From Bradyrhizobium sp. 138 (GTDB lineage Bacteria > Pseudomonadota > Alphaproteobacteria > Rhizobiales > Xanthobacteraceae): 64,000 nucleotides of DNA. The notes beneath the pieces were generated by a model. That model was not told the DNA's origin. It saw nothing but the letters and a program-made list of their open reading frames with translations, and searched no databases. A program made the translations under genes and the position numbers. This document shows, in pieces, positions 49,991 to 59,012 of the stretch (positions within the stretch are counted from its first letter, which is position 1; every line of letters begins with the position of its first letter). The stretch is from assembly GCF_023074075.1 (NCBI RefSeq), contig NZ_JADPKT010000095.1:106216-170215 (forward strand). The letters run 5' to 3'.

Positions 49991-51180
49991 CAGACATCTT
50001 CCTTGAAGGCGGCCGGGCCCTGATCGGCGCCGAGCTCGTCGAAACCTCGCTCCTCGTGTCCGGAACGGACATTGCGCAGATCGACGCCTCTCGCGGCCGG
50101 GCGCGGCTGGCGATCGATGCACGCAACCTGCTGGTGCTGCCCGGCATCGTCGATCTTCATGGCGATGCCTTCGAACGGCAGATGATGCCGCGCGCCGGTG
50201 TCGACTTTCCGATCGACGTCGCGCTCGCCGACAGCGACCGCCAGGCCATCAGCAATGGCATCACCACGGTGTTTCACGCCACGACCTGCTCGTGGGAGCC
50301 GGGCCTTCGCAGCAGCGACAATGCGCGCGGACTGATGGAGGCGATCGAGCGGCAGCGTCCGCAATTCGCCGCTGACACCCGCTTCCATCTGCGGCACGAG
50401 ACTTACAATCTCGAGGCCGAGACCGAGATCAGCGAGTGGCTTGCCGAGGGCCGCGTCGACCTGTTCGCCTTCAACGACCACATGGACGGCACGGTCGCCG
50501 ACATGGCCAAGCCGCGCAAGCGCAACCGCATGGTGGAGCGCACCGGCCTGTCGAGCGAGGATTTCGACCGATTGGTCGAACGCGTGGTCGCGCGCGCAGC
50601 CGAGGTGCCGGCTTCGGTGGCGCGGCTGGCCGCCGCGGCCCGCGCTGCCGGGGTGCGGATGCTCTCGCACGACGATGCGACACCGGCAATGCGCCAGGAG
50701 TTTCGTGCGCTCGGCGCTGAGATCGCGGAGTTTCCGGTCAACGAGGAGACGGCGCGGGCGGCAGCGAGCCATGGCGATGCCATCGTCTATGGCGCGCCGA
50801 ACGTCGTGCGCGGCGGCAGCCACACCGGCTGGACCAAGGCCTCCGACATGATCGCCAAGGGGCTCTGCTCGGTGCTGGCATCGGACTATTATTATCCCGC
50901 CCAACTCCTCGCCGCGTTCCGCCTCGCCGCCGATGGCGTATTGCCGCTGACGGAAGCCTGGAATCTGGTCTCCGCCGGCCCTGCGCGCGCGACCGGCCTT
51001 GCCGATCGCGGCGTGCTCGCGGAAGGCCGCCGCGCCGACATTCTGCTGGTCGACGACAGCGTGAAGCTGAGGCCGCGGCAGATTGCGGTGATATCAGGCG
51101 GCAAGCTCGTCCATCTCACCGATGCGTCGCGGCTGCTCACTGCTGTGGCGACGCCGCGCGAAGCTGTCGTCGCGGCTTAA
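49987..51180 (+). CDS. phnM2: Second PhnM-type diphosphatase
   Basis: A 397-aa amidohydrolase with LPGIVDLHGDAFERQMMPR (metal HxD), FHLRHE, LSHDDATP and SVLASDYYYPAQLLAA, all PhnM family marks. It is clearly divergent from the PhnM at 38812, which has HTDHLE where this one has HGDAFE. Starts with GTG in a GTGA overlap with the acyltransferase stop. Two PhnM types in one cluster suggest different substrates or steps. Confidence 0.92.
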   Translation: MTDIFLEGGRALIGAELVETSLLVSGTDIAQIDASRGRARLAIDARNLLVLPGIVDLHGDAFERQMMPRAGVDFPIDVALADSDRQAISNGITTVFHATTCSWEPGLRSSDNARGLMEAIERQRPQFAADTRFHLRHETYNLEAETEISEWLAEGRVDLFAFNDHMDGTVADMAKPRKRNRMVERTGLSSEDFDRLVERVVARAAEVPASVARLAAAARAAGVRMLSHDDATPAMRQEFRALGAEIAEFPVNEETARAAASHGDAIVYGAPNVVRGGSHTGWTKASDMIAKGLCSVLASDYYYPAQLLAAFRLAADGVLPLTEAWNLVSAGPARATGLADRGVLAEGRRADILLVDDSVKLRPRQIAVISGGKLVHLTDASRLLTAVATPREAVVAA

Positions 51181-51198
51181 ACCGGCTATGCTCCAGCC

Positions 51199-51897
51199 AT
51201 GACAGGTTTTCCCCGCTACGCGATCTATTTTGCTGCAGGCCACGACAGCGCCCTCACCCGCTTCGGCGCCGAGCTGCTCGGCTACGATGCCTATACCGGC
51301 AATGAACTGGCCTTTCCCGCCGACGCATTGCGCGTCGCGCCTGATTGGCGCGACGTCAGCGCCGATCCCCGCAAATACGGCTTTCACGCCACGTTGAAGG
51401 CGCCGATGGCGCTCACGCCTGGCAGGACGGAGACCGAGTTGATGGCCGCCTGCGCGGCATTCGCCGGCAAGGCCCGGCCGCTTCCCGTGATCCGGCCGGT
51501 CGTCGATGCCATCAGCGGCTTCATTGCCGTCATTCCAGCCGAGCCGATCGAGGCGCTTCAAGGGCTTGCCGCCGATTGCGCGCGCGAATTCGACTCGTTC
51601 CGGGCTGCGCTGTCGGCGGAAGACCGCGCGCGGCGCAGACCTGAGAAACTCAGCGAACGGCAGCGCGACTATCTCGACCGCTGGGGCTATCCCTACGTGA
51701 TGGAAGAATTCCGCTTCCACATGACGCTGACGGGACGGCTCGATGCGGCGCGGCGCGGGCCGATTTTGGAGATGCTGCGGGCGCGGTTTGCGGCGTTGGG
51801 GATGGATACGCTCAAGATCGATCGCATCGCGTTGTTCAAGCAGGATGATGCCAAGGCGCGATTTCGCATCATCGGCGAGTGGGACTTGAGGCGGTAG
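51199..51897 (+). CDS. DUF1045 phosphonate-cluster protein (2H phosphoesterase fold)
   Basis: A 232-aa protein of the group named after phosphonate operons. YGFHATLKAPM (H-x-T, ~residue 62) and FRFHMTLTGRL (H-x-T, ~173) are the twin histidine motifs of 2H phosphoesterases, which open cyclic phosphates. As no PhnP is present in the window, it could hydrolyse 5-phosphoribosyl 1,2-cyclic phosphate; this is inference from fold and context. Last gene of the plus-strand arm. Confidence 0.88.
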   Translation: MTGFPRYAIYFAAGHDSALTRFGAELLGYDAYTGNELAFPADALRVAPDWRDVSADPRKYGFHATLKAPMALTPGRTETELMAACAAFAGKARPLPVIRPVVDAISGFIAVIPAEPIEALQGLAADCAREFDSFRAALSAEDRARRRPEKLSERQRDYLDRWGYPYVMEEFRFHMTLTGRLDAARRGPILEMLRARFAALGMDTLKIDRIALFKQDDAKARFRIIGEWDLRR

Positions 51898-51906
51898 GCT
51901 TCACCG

Positions 51907-52614
51907 TCATCTCACAAGATTGAAGACGAGCGCCACGGCGCCGACCAGAACGAGGCTGGTCGCCCAGACTGCATCGAGATTGAACCAGCTTCGCGAGACG
52001 AACTTCAATCCCAGATAGCGGTAGACCAGCCAGGCCAAACACCCGCTGGCCCCGACCATAGCGGCAACGTGCACCAGGGACACCAGCACCGCCATCCCGA
52101 CACTTGCCTTCATCAACGCGCTCGCGGCCTGATGGCCGGCATCGAGCTCGAAGGCCTGGCAGAGCCCGAGATAGATCGGCACGAGCATCAAGGCGGCGCC
52201 GTGAGCAATGGCGACGGCAAATGACCAGAGCACCAATTGCGTCGGCGGAATTCGTGCCAGCGCGCGGGGATGGCGCCGAACGATCAACCGATAGACGCCG
52301 AAGCCGAAGACGAAAAGGCTCGCGACCAGCTGGATCGAACGCTGCCACTCCGCCAGCACGAGCAGGAACGCGAATGGCAGCAGCACGAGAAGCGTTGCGA
52401 GAAGATGCCCGGCCGACAGCGCCCACAAGGCGCGGAAAAGTGCGCGCGGGCTCTTGTCCAGGAGCCCGGCCGAAACGGCGAGCGGCCATCCCATCCCCGG
52501 ATTGATGCCGTGGTAGAGACCGCTCGCAACAAGAGCGAGCCACAGCCAGCCGAGCGCCGGGCTCGCGTGTCCCCAATCTAGGCCGACGGATAGCAAAAGG
52601 AGTCCGTCGAACAA
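51907..52614 (-). CDS. Polytopic membrane protein coupled to the SBP56 gene
   Basis: 235 aa, about six to seven hydrophobic helices. GLYHGINPGMGWPLAVSAGL near residue 35-55 is the most distinctive block (histidine and asparagine within a membrane segment). Its start lies 37 bases inside the end of the SBP56 gene on the same strand, so translation must be coupled. I cannot name the family; a transport or metal-delivery function for the SBP56 product is possible but unproven. Confidence 0.75.
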   Translation of the reverse strand: MFDGLLLLSVGLDWGHASPALGWLWLALVASGLYHGINPGMGWPLAVSAGLLDKSPRALFRALWALSAGHLLATLLVLLPFAFLLVLAEWQRSIQLVASLFVFGFGVYRLIVRRHPRALARIPPTQLVLWSFAVAIAHGAALMLVPIYLGLCQAFELDAGHQAASALMKASVGMAVLVSLVHVAAMVGASGCLAWLVYRYLGLKFVSRSWFNLDAVWATSLVLVGAVALVFNLVR

Positions 52615-53978
52615 TCGCCGCCCTCGAGCCTGATCTGGTGCGCGCGATATCCGTCGGGGAAGCTCACGAAGTAGTCCTTGTCGAGCTCGAGGCCGCCGTC
52701 GCGACCGGCATTGGCCATGACTGCCGCGCCCGGAACCCCGCCGGGATAGAACTGGTCGTCCCAGGTGGAATAGAGCGAATTGGTCCAGTACACACGTTTG
52801 CCATCGCGGCTGATCTCGACCATCTGCGGGCCGGCCGTGAATGCCTTGCCGTTCGGATGCGGAGTGCGGCGCGCGATGCCGCCGATGTGGACTGAGCCCG
52901 CAAGCTTCGGCTTTCTGGGATCGCTGACGTCGTACTGGCGCATCTCACCCGTGCCCCAGCACGAGACATAGAGGAACCGGTCATCCATCGACAGGTCGAT
53001 GTCGGTCACCAGCGGCGGCACGGCACCAAAGCCCTGCAGCAGGGGCGGGAGCTTCTCCTTTGGCGCGGGCTCGGGCGGGATCGTCGCCGTCTTCTCTGCA
53101 TGGAATTTCCCGCCTTCGCGCCACCAGGTCCAGATCGATGCTTCGAGGTTGGTGGTGTCGACCACAACGCCAACGAAGCCGTACTCGCGAACCGGATCGT
53201 GCGCCGGTCGCACCTCCAGCGCCATCTGATGGTTGGCGCCGAGATCGATGGTCTGGACGTTGCGACGTGCGCGTAGATCCCAGAAGTGGAGACGATGGCC
53301 ATATTTGTTCGACAGCAGATCTTCCGGGACGATCCCGTTCTCGAACTGCGGCGGTAATGCCCATTCGCTCGTCACCATGTAGTCGCGCGGCAGGTTCCAC
53401 CAGAAATCATAGTGCAGCGTCTGCGGACCGCGGTCGATCTCCCATCGTCCCAGGACCTCGAACGTCTCACAATCCATGATGAAAACGCCTGGAGGTCCGT
53501 TGGTGCCGTCCTGGCCGCCGCCGCCCAGCGTGCTGACATAGATGCCGTCCGGCCCGCAATGGATCGTGTGCGGCCGCGAGTAGCCGGTCTTCTTGAAGAC
53601 TTCCTCGGGCTCGATGATCTTGTGGATCTTGGCTTGGGTTGGATCTGGCTTGGTGTCGATGATGTAGATCCGCGACGAGCGCAGTCCGGGGATGATGAGA
53701 TAGCGCCGCTCGATGAAGGCATGCCCGGCGAGCGGCGACAAGGCGGAGGAGCAGGCATTCCAGCCGAAGTGATGAAACTCGTCGCCCTTGTTGGGCATCG
53801 TCACGGTGTGGACGATTTGGCTGTAGGTCGGCGATCCCGGCTTGACGTCGATGACCGCGAGAGCATCCGGCTTGGAGAAATCCGGACTGAGCAGCAAGGT
53901 GTAGGCAAAGTTCTCCGCAGGTGCTTCCATCGCAAGCTTGGGCGATGCGTGAAATGTGGGATCGGGCCTCATCGTCAT
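52578..53978 (-). CDS. SBP56 / selenium-binding protein, methanethiol oxidase family
   Basis: A 466-aa seven-bladed propeller protein. PNKGDEFHHFGWNACSSAL, SRPHTIHCGPDGIYVSTLGGG and SMDDRFLYVSCWGTGEMRQYDVSDP are highly conserved in SBP56 proteins; the histidines are copper ligands in the bacterial methanethiol oxidase MtoX. MtoX is exported, but no signal peptide is seen here, so this copy may be cytoplasmic. Known chemistry: methanethiol to formaldehyde, H2O2 and H2S. Confidence 0.92.
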   Translation of the reverse strand: MTMRPDPTFHASPKLAMEAPAENFAYTLLLSPDFSKPDALAVIDVKPGSPTYSQIVHTVTMPNKGDEFHHFGWNACSSALSPLAGHAFIERRYLIIPGLRSSRIYIIDTKPDPTQAKIHKIIEPEEVFKKTGYSRPHTIHCGPDGIYVSTLGGGGQDGTNGPPGVFIMDCETFEVLGRWEIDRGPQTLHYDFWWNLPRDYMVTSEWALPPQFENGIVPEDLLSNKYGHRLHFWDLRARRNVQTIDLGANHQMALEVRPAHDPVREYGFVGVVVDTTNLEASIWTWWREGGKFHAEKTATIPPEPAPKEKLPPLLQGFGAVPPLVTDIDLSMDDRFLYVSCWGTGEMRQYDVSDPRKPKLAGSVHIGGIARRTPHPNGKAFTAGPQMVEISRDGKRVYWTNSLYSTWDDQFYPGGVPGAAVMANAGRDGGLELDKDYFVSFPDGYRAHQIRLEGGDCSTDSFCYPSA

Positions 53979-54241
53979 GGCACTGCCTCCCTGATCTGTC
54001 GGTTCGCGCCAACCTGGCTCGGGATAACGGCATAATGAAGAGGTATTACGCGATGTCTTGAGATGCTCCCCTAGGCTGGTTGGCAGGCGTACAATATGTC
54101 ATCGCCGAGCTGTGGGAAACTGGCGGAATCGCGTTAATTCGACGCCTTTGGCCGAAATGCGGATCAGCGCTCCGCTTCACGGAGCTTGTCCGGGACGACG
54201 GTTGAGTATATCCGCGCGACGTCCCTCCACCCGCAGCCCTC

Positions 54242-54329
54242 GTAGGGTGGGCAAAGGCGCGGAGCGCCGTGCCCACGATCTTTCTCAATGGCAACAGGTG
54301 GTGGGCACGCTCCGCTTTGCCCACCCTAC
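54242..54329. repeat. Palindromic repeat family 1, copy 5
   Basis: GTAGGGTGGGCAAAGG...GTGCCCAC with GTGGGCAC...CCCACCCTAC, same orientation as copy 4. The rest of the gap 53979-54348 contains no gene that I can support. Confidence 0.85.
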
Positions 54330-54348
54330 GATCGCGGAGTGTCTCGCT

Positions 54349-55287
54349 CTACTTCCCCCACCGCAGCGCCAGTGCATTGCGCTCCTTGGCCAGCTCCAAC
54401 AGCCCAGCCCTTGTTGCCGGATGCAGCGGTTGCAGCGGATGGCGCACGGTGTCGGACTTGATCACGCCGCCGGCCTGCATCATCGCCTTGCAGGCGATCA
54501 GGCCGCATTGGCGGTTCTCGTAATTGATCAGCGGCAGCCAGCGCTCATAAGCGGCCTTCGCCTTCTCGCGGTCGCCGGCGAAATAGGGATCGACGATCTG
54601 GCGGATGCCGTCGGGATAGCCGCCGCCGGTCATCGCGCCGGTGGCGCCGGCATCGAGATCGGCCAGCAGCGTGATCGCCTCTTCGCCGTCCCAGGGACCC
54701 TCGATGTCCTTGCCGCCGGCCTCGATCAGGCTGCGCAGCTTCGAAGCCGCGCCTGCGACCTCGATCTTGAAATAGCGGATGTTGGAGAAGTCGCGCGCCA
54801 GCCGCGCCAGCAGCTCGACCGACAGCGGCGTGCCGGCGACCGGCGCGTCCTGGATCATGATGGGAATGTTGATCGCGCCCGAGAGCACCTTGAAGAATTC
54901 GACGATGCCCTTCTCGGGCACGCGGAAGGTCGCGCCGTGGTAGGGCGGCATCACCATCACCATGGCGGCCCCCGCCGCTTCGGCCTGCTTGCTGCGCGCG
55001 GCGCAGACGACCGAGCTGAAATGGGTGGTGGTGACGATCACGGGAACCCGGCCCGCGACATGCTCCAGCACCGCATGCATCACAGTCTCGCGCTCGGCAT
55101 CGGTCAGCACGAACTGCTCGGAGAAATTGGCGAGGATGCAGATGCCGTTCGAGCCGGCATCGATCATGAAATCGATGCAGCGGCGCTGGCCCTCGAGGTC
55201 GAGCTCGCCGCGCTCGTCGAAGATGGTGGGCGCGACCGGGAACACGCCGCGATAGGGGCGCTGGGCGTTGTGTGGGGTGACCGGCAT
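54349..55287 (-). CDS. DapA family (dihydrodipicolinate-synthase-like) lyase/aldolase
   Basis: A 312-aa TIM-barrel class I aldolase. GVFPVAPTIFDERGELD, GICILANFSEQFVLTDAER and VMVMPPYHGATFRVP occupy the family positions; FKIEVAG gives the Schiff-base lysine. Loops differ from true DapA, so it is probably a pyruvate-dependent lyase or keto-acid dehydratase for sugars or aromatics. GGAGAG precedes ATG 55287. No pathway partners are adjacent. Confidence 0.88.
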   Translation of the reverse strand: MPVTPHNAQRPYRGVFPVAPTIFDERGELDLEGQRRCIDFMIDAGSNGICILANFSEQFVLTDAERETVMHAVLEHVAGRVPVIVTTTHFSSVVCAARSKQAEAAGAAMVMVMPPYHGATFRVPEKGIVEFFKVLSGAINIPIMIQDAPVAGTPLSVELLARLARDFSNIRYFKIEVAGAASKLRSLIEAGGKDIEGPWDGEEAITLLADLDAGATGAMTGGGYPDGIRQIVDPYFAGDREKAKAAYERWLPLINYENRQCGLIACKAMMQAGGVIKSDTVRHPLQPLHPATRAGLLELAKERNALALRWGK

Positions 55288-55418
55288 CGAACTCTCCATC
55301 CCTGTTGTGTCTTGCGTCTGGCGCTACGCTCACGGAGCGAGGCGGCACAGATGTACCCGCCGCGCGGACCGGCGGCAATGCCGAAGGCACGACGTCAGGA
55401 TGGAAGAATGAGGCGAAA

Positions 55419-57500
55419 CTACGCGGTCTTCACCGCTCCCAGGAAGCCCTCGACCGCGACGCGGAGACGGTCGGCGTCGGCCGACATCTTCCTGACGGAT
55501 TCCGACAACACCGTACCGGCATTGCCGGTCTCCTGGTTGAGCCTGGCGACGCTGCCGATGGTGTCGGTAACCTCGCGGGTGCCTTGCGCCGCCTGCTGGA
55601 AGTTGCGCGAGATCTCGGTGGTCGCCGCGCGCTGCTCTTCGACCGCGGCAGCAATCGCCGTCATCTTCTCGTCGATGCCGCTGATCGCGCCGCCGATCGA
55701 ACGGATGGCGGCAACCGCCTGGCCCGTCGCACCCTGGATCTCCTCGACCTGACGTGAGATCTCCTCTGTCGCTGTCGCCGTCTGGGAGGCGAGGCTCTTG
55801 ACCTCGCCGGCGACCACGGCGAACCCGCGGCCGGCCTCGCCCGCGCGTGCAGCTTCGATCGTGGCGTTCAAGGCCAGAAGGTTGGTCTGGCTGGCGATGG
55901 CGTTGATCATCTTCACGACCTCGCCGATGCGGCTTGCGGTCTGGTCAAGGATCTCGACCGTCGCGTTGGTCTGCTCGGCCTGCGACACGGCTTCGCGGGC
56001 CTCCCGGGCGCTGGACTGCACCTGCGCCGAGATCTCGCCGACGGATGCGGAGAGTTCCTCGGTCGCCGCCGCGATGGTCTCGAGATTGTTGGTGGCCTGC
56101 TCGGCGGCGGAGGAGACCGCCGCGGTCTGGCTGCTCGATTGCGAGACCAGCGAGCGCACGCCGGTCGCGGTGGCATCGAGCTCCCGTGTCGAGGCGACAA
56201 CGCTCTGGATGACCGCCTGCACGGTGTCGTCGAAGCTGCGGCACGCGGAATCGACGGTGCCGGAGCGGGCGAGCTGGAGTGCCTGCTGCGATTCACGCTC
56301 CTGGCCCAGCCGCTCGGCGGTGGCCGCGCTCTCGCGCAGGCTTTCGAGAGCGGCCGCCATGGTGCCGAACTCGTCGGGATGCCGGGATTGCGGCACCGGC
56401 GTCGCATAGTCGCGCGCGCTGATGCGGGCGATGGCGTCGAGAATGGCGCGAACCGGGCGCATCAGCCGATTGCGCACCACGTACACGCCGGTCAGGGTCA
56501 CGGCGAGCGCGAGCACGAAGGCGAACGATTGCACGATGAGATTGGTGAGGGCTTTGGCCTGAACCATCTCGGCCCGCGCGATCGACTGGTCGAGCGCCGT
56601 GTTGGCGACGGCGACGATGGGCGCGAAAGGCGATTGGCACAACGCGTTCCATTCCGCAGGCGGCATCGCCGGCTTGCCGCTGCCGTCGAAAGTCCTGGTG
56701 AGATCGCCGATCTGCTTGAGCACGCCGTCGGTCTTGGCGCGCGCCTGTTTGGCTAGGTTGACCATCTCCGCCGACACGTCAGGCGCGGCCAGCAGTTCCT
56801 CCATGCCGGTCCAGCCGGCGGTGACGATGCCGTTCCAGCCGGCCACGGTCTGCTTCTGGGTCTCGTCGAGCGGCTTGGAGGTGTTGACGTTCGGGCGCAG
56901 GGTCGAGCACTGGATGCCGTAGCGGTCGCGCACCTGCCAGGCGAGGCGGCGGGCCTGGATCATGCGGGCGATGAAGGGATCGTTGGTCCAGGCGCGATTC
57001 GACACCGCGGTGGACGCCAGATTGGCGGTCTCGATCACCTTGGTGACGCCGTCGTACCAGGATGCGGTGCGCTCGATCTTGCGCTCGGCACGCGGCAGCT
57101 TGGCCTCGTCGTAGAACAGCTGGAACTTCGACGCGGCCTCGCTCCAGCGCTGCTTCAGCGTGCTTGCAAGTTCGTCGCGGCGGGCAAATTCGATGGTGGA
57201 GAGCGCCGCGACGATGGAATCATAGCCGGCCTGCTCGGCTTTCTCGGCGGCGCCGAGCTTGGCGCGCGGATCGTCCTCGCCGAGCAGCGCGCTCTGGGCA
57301 TCACCCCGATTGTTGCGCAGGGACAGCACGCCATGGAAGATCGCCTTGTCGGCATTCGCAAGCCGTTCCGTCTCCAGACTGTCGCTGTAGCGGCCGAAGG
57401 CCCCGACCATCTGGGTCGCCGTGGAGGCCAGCGCGCCGGCGGCCAGCAACGCCATCAGCGTCAGGAGAAGCGAGCTTACCGATTTCTTAAACATCGTCAT
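55419..57500 (-). CDS. Methyl-accepting chemotaxis protein
   Basis: A 693-aa receptor. TM1 ~ residues 8-30, a ~290-residue helical periplasmic sensor, TM2 ~325-347, HAMP (RPVRAILDAIARISARDYATPVPQ) and a long signalling hairpin with the tip INAIASQTNLLALNATIEAARAGEAGRGFAVVAGEVKSLA. The sensor domain is not one I recognise. No C-terminal NWETF-type tether is present. It is monocistronic. Confidence 0.94.
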   Translation of the reverse strand: MTMFKKSVSSLLLTLMALLAAGALASTATQMVGAFGRYSDSLETERLANADKAIFHGVLSLRNNRGDAQSALLGEDDPRAKLGAAEKAEQAGYDSIVAALSTIEFARRDELASTLKQRWSEAASKFQLFYDEAKLPRAERKIERTASWYDGVTKVIETANLASTAVSNRAWTNDPFIARMIQARRLAWQVRDRYGIQCSTLRPNVNTSKPLDETQKQTVAGWNGIVTAGWTGMEELLAAPDVSAEMVNLAKQARAKTDGVLKQIGDLTRTFDGSGKPAMPPAEWNALCQSPFAPIVAVANTALDQSIARAEMVQAKALTNLIVQSFAFVLALAVTLTGVYVVRNRLMRPVRAILDAIARISARDYATPVPQSRHPDEFGTMAAALESLRESAATAERLGQERESQQALQLARSGTVDSACRSFDDTVQAVIQSVVASTRELDATATGVRSLVSQSSSQTAAVSSAAEQATNNLETIAAATEELSASVGEISAQVQSSAREAREAVSQAEQTNATVEILDQTASRIGEVVKMINAIASQTNLLALNATIEAARAGEAGRGFAVVAGEVKSLASQTATATEEISRQVEEIQGATGQAVAAIRSIGGAISGIDEKMTAIAAAVEEQRAATTEISRNFQQAAQGTREVTDTIGSVARLNQETGNAGTVLSESVRKMSADADRLRVAVEGFLGAVKTA

Positions 57501-57624
57501 GGGTCGGGGGCCTACTCTTCACGAGAGGCCACCTTGCATGGCGACATGCCAAGGTTTGGTTAAGACTTTAATCAAGTACCCGCGGTTGTGCCGCCGGCCG
57601 CTCCTCATGGCTGGCCGCGTTCCC

Positions 57625-58395
57625 TCACGCGACCTTGGTGAAATCCGGCGGGCGGCGCTCGGCAAAGGCCGTGAACGCTTCGCGCGCCTCGGCGGTGCGC
57701 AGACGCTGGGCAAACTGCTCGCCCTCGGCCTGCATCTGCGCAACCAGCGCCTCGCCGTTGCGCATCAGCTTCTTGGTGGCGGTGAGCGCGCCGGCCGGCT
57801 GGCGGGCGAGACGTTGCGCCAGCGCGAGCGCCTCGGCATCGAGCTTGTCGAGCGGCACCACGCGGTTGGCGAGGCCCCATTCGAGCGCTGACCTGGCGGG
57901 AACGGTCTCACCGAGCGCGAACATCTCATAGGCGCGGGCATAGCCGATGCGCGCCGGCATCAACAGGCTGGAAGCAGCTTCCGGCACCAGCGCCAGGCTG
58001 ACGAAGGGCGTCGACAATTGCACGTTGTCGGCGAGCACGACGAGATCGCAATGCAGCAGCATCGTGGTGCCGACGCCGACGGCGCGGCCCTGCACCGCCG
58101 CGACAAGCGGCCTTGTGCAGCGGGCCAGCGACTGGATGAAGCGCCATACGTTGCGGCTGCCTTCGGACTTGCCCGACGCCACAGCGGCGAATTCGCCGAC
58201 GTCGTTGCCGGCGGTGAACATGTCGCCCTCGCCGCGGATCAGGATCACGCGGGCCGACGGATCGAACTCAGCGGATTCGATGGCGTCAGCGAGCTTGCCA
58301 TACATCGCATCCGTCAGCGCGTTCTTCTTGTCGGGACGCGCCAGTGTGAGGCTGAGAATTCCGCCATTGTTCTCGATCCGGACGTGCTCGGTCAT
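57625..58395 (-). CDS. Enoyl-CoA hydratase/isomerase family protein
   Basis: A 256-aa crotonase-fold enzyme. LARPDKKNALTDAMYGKLADAI, IRGEGDMFTAGNDVGEF (oxyanion region) and AAVQGRAVGVGTTMLLHCDLVV are hallmarks. The glutamate of the second catalytic pair is not clear, so isomerase or another crotonase chemistry is as likely as hydration. It follows the MarR gene by 12 bases and is surely co-transcribed with it. Confidence 0.9.
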   Translation of the reverse strand: MTEHVRIENNGGILSLTLARPDKKNALTDAMYGKLADAIESAEFDPSARVILIRGEGDMFTAGNDVGEFAAVASGKSEGSRNVWRFIQSLARCTRPLVAAVQGRAVGVGTTMLLHCDLVVLADNVQLSTPFVSLALVPEAASSLLMPARIGYARAYEMFALGETVPARSALEWGLANRVVPLDKLDAEALALAQRLARQPAGALTATKKLMRNGEALVAQMQAEGEQFAQRLRTAEAREAFTAFAERRPPDFTKVA

Positions 58396-58407
58396 CGGTC
58401 TCTCCTT

Positions 58408-58857
58408 CTAGTCGTCTGAATGCCTTGGAAACTTGTCCTGGATGCTGGTGAGCCAGCGTGCGACGATGTCGATCTCCGCAGCTGTAAATCCGTCCGTCAG
58501 CGCCGCGTTGACCTCGGCCGCGCCGGCCTTCGCCTGGGCCAACGCCATTCGTCCCTTCGGCGTCAGCCAGATCCGCCAGGCGCGTCCGTCCTCGCGATCG
58601 GCCCGCCGCTCGATCAGCTTCACAGCCTCGGTGCGATCGACGAGGCCGGAAATGCCGGCCGGCCCCAGATCGAGCGCCGCGCCGGCCTCGCCCATCAGGA
58701 CGCCGTCCTGCTTGCCGAGAATGAACAACAGCCCGGCCTGCGCCGGCGTCACCTCGCTCTCGGGCCGCGCCGCCATCCAGCGCTGCAGCCGGCGCTGCGC
58801 GACGCTCAGCAGGTAGATCAATCGATGATGCCGCGCGTCGGCGCTATTATTTCGCAT
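58408..58857 (-). CDS. MarR family transcriptional regulator
   Basis: 149 aa. The winged helix includes LFILGKQDGVLMGEAGAALDLGPAGISGLVDRTEAVKLIERRADREDGRAWRIWLTPKGR. It precedes the enoyl-CoA hydratase gene in one operon, suggesting that it responds to an acyl-CoA or aromatic carboxylate. The ATG at 58857 lies within an 18-base palindrome, so the true start may be further in. Confidence 0.9.
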   Translation of the reverse strand: MRNNSADARHHRLIYLLSVAQRRLQRWMAARPESEVTPAQAGLLFILGKQDGVLMGEAGAALDLGPAGISGLVDRTEAVKLIERRADREDGRAWRIWLTPKGRMALAQAKAGAAEVNAALTDGFTAAEIDIVARWLTSIQDKFPRHSDD

Positions 58858-58865
58858 GCGAAATA
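58848..58865. promoter_or_regulatory. Palindromic MarR operator at the marR start
   Basis: TATTTCGCA-TGCGAAATA is a perfect 18-base palindrome spanning the proposed start codon. Palindromes of the form TTTCGCATGCGAAA are typical for MarR-family repressors of CoA-ester pathways, so autoregulation is likely. Confidence 0.65.
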
Positions 58866-59012
58866 TATAAGCGTGACGCCGGGGCTTGTCAAAGTCGTTT
58901 CGCGGCAGCCGCCGAAAACGAAAGCTGAGGCGACCGGAGCGCTTGACAGTCGATACATTTCATGTTCCCTATTCGTTCTATTCAATCGTAGATTGTCCGG
59001 GGATATTTCGTG

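Noticed and set aside
54058..55752. Long plus-strand open frame opposite the DapA-family and chemoreceptor genes
   Set aside because: Antisense to two clearly conserved genes and crossing a palindromic repeat; composition is that of a reverse frame.
58943..58975. Sigma-70 promoter (TTGACA at 58943) for the ClpS-AAA locus
   Set aside because: The -35 is good, but no -10 lies at 16-18 bases; the best candidate (TATTCG) is 21 bases away.
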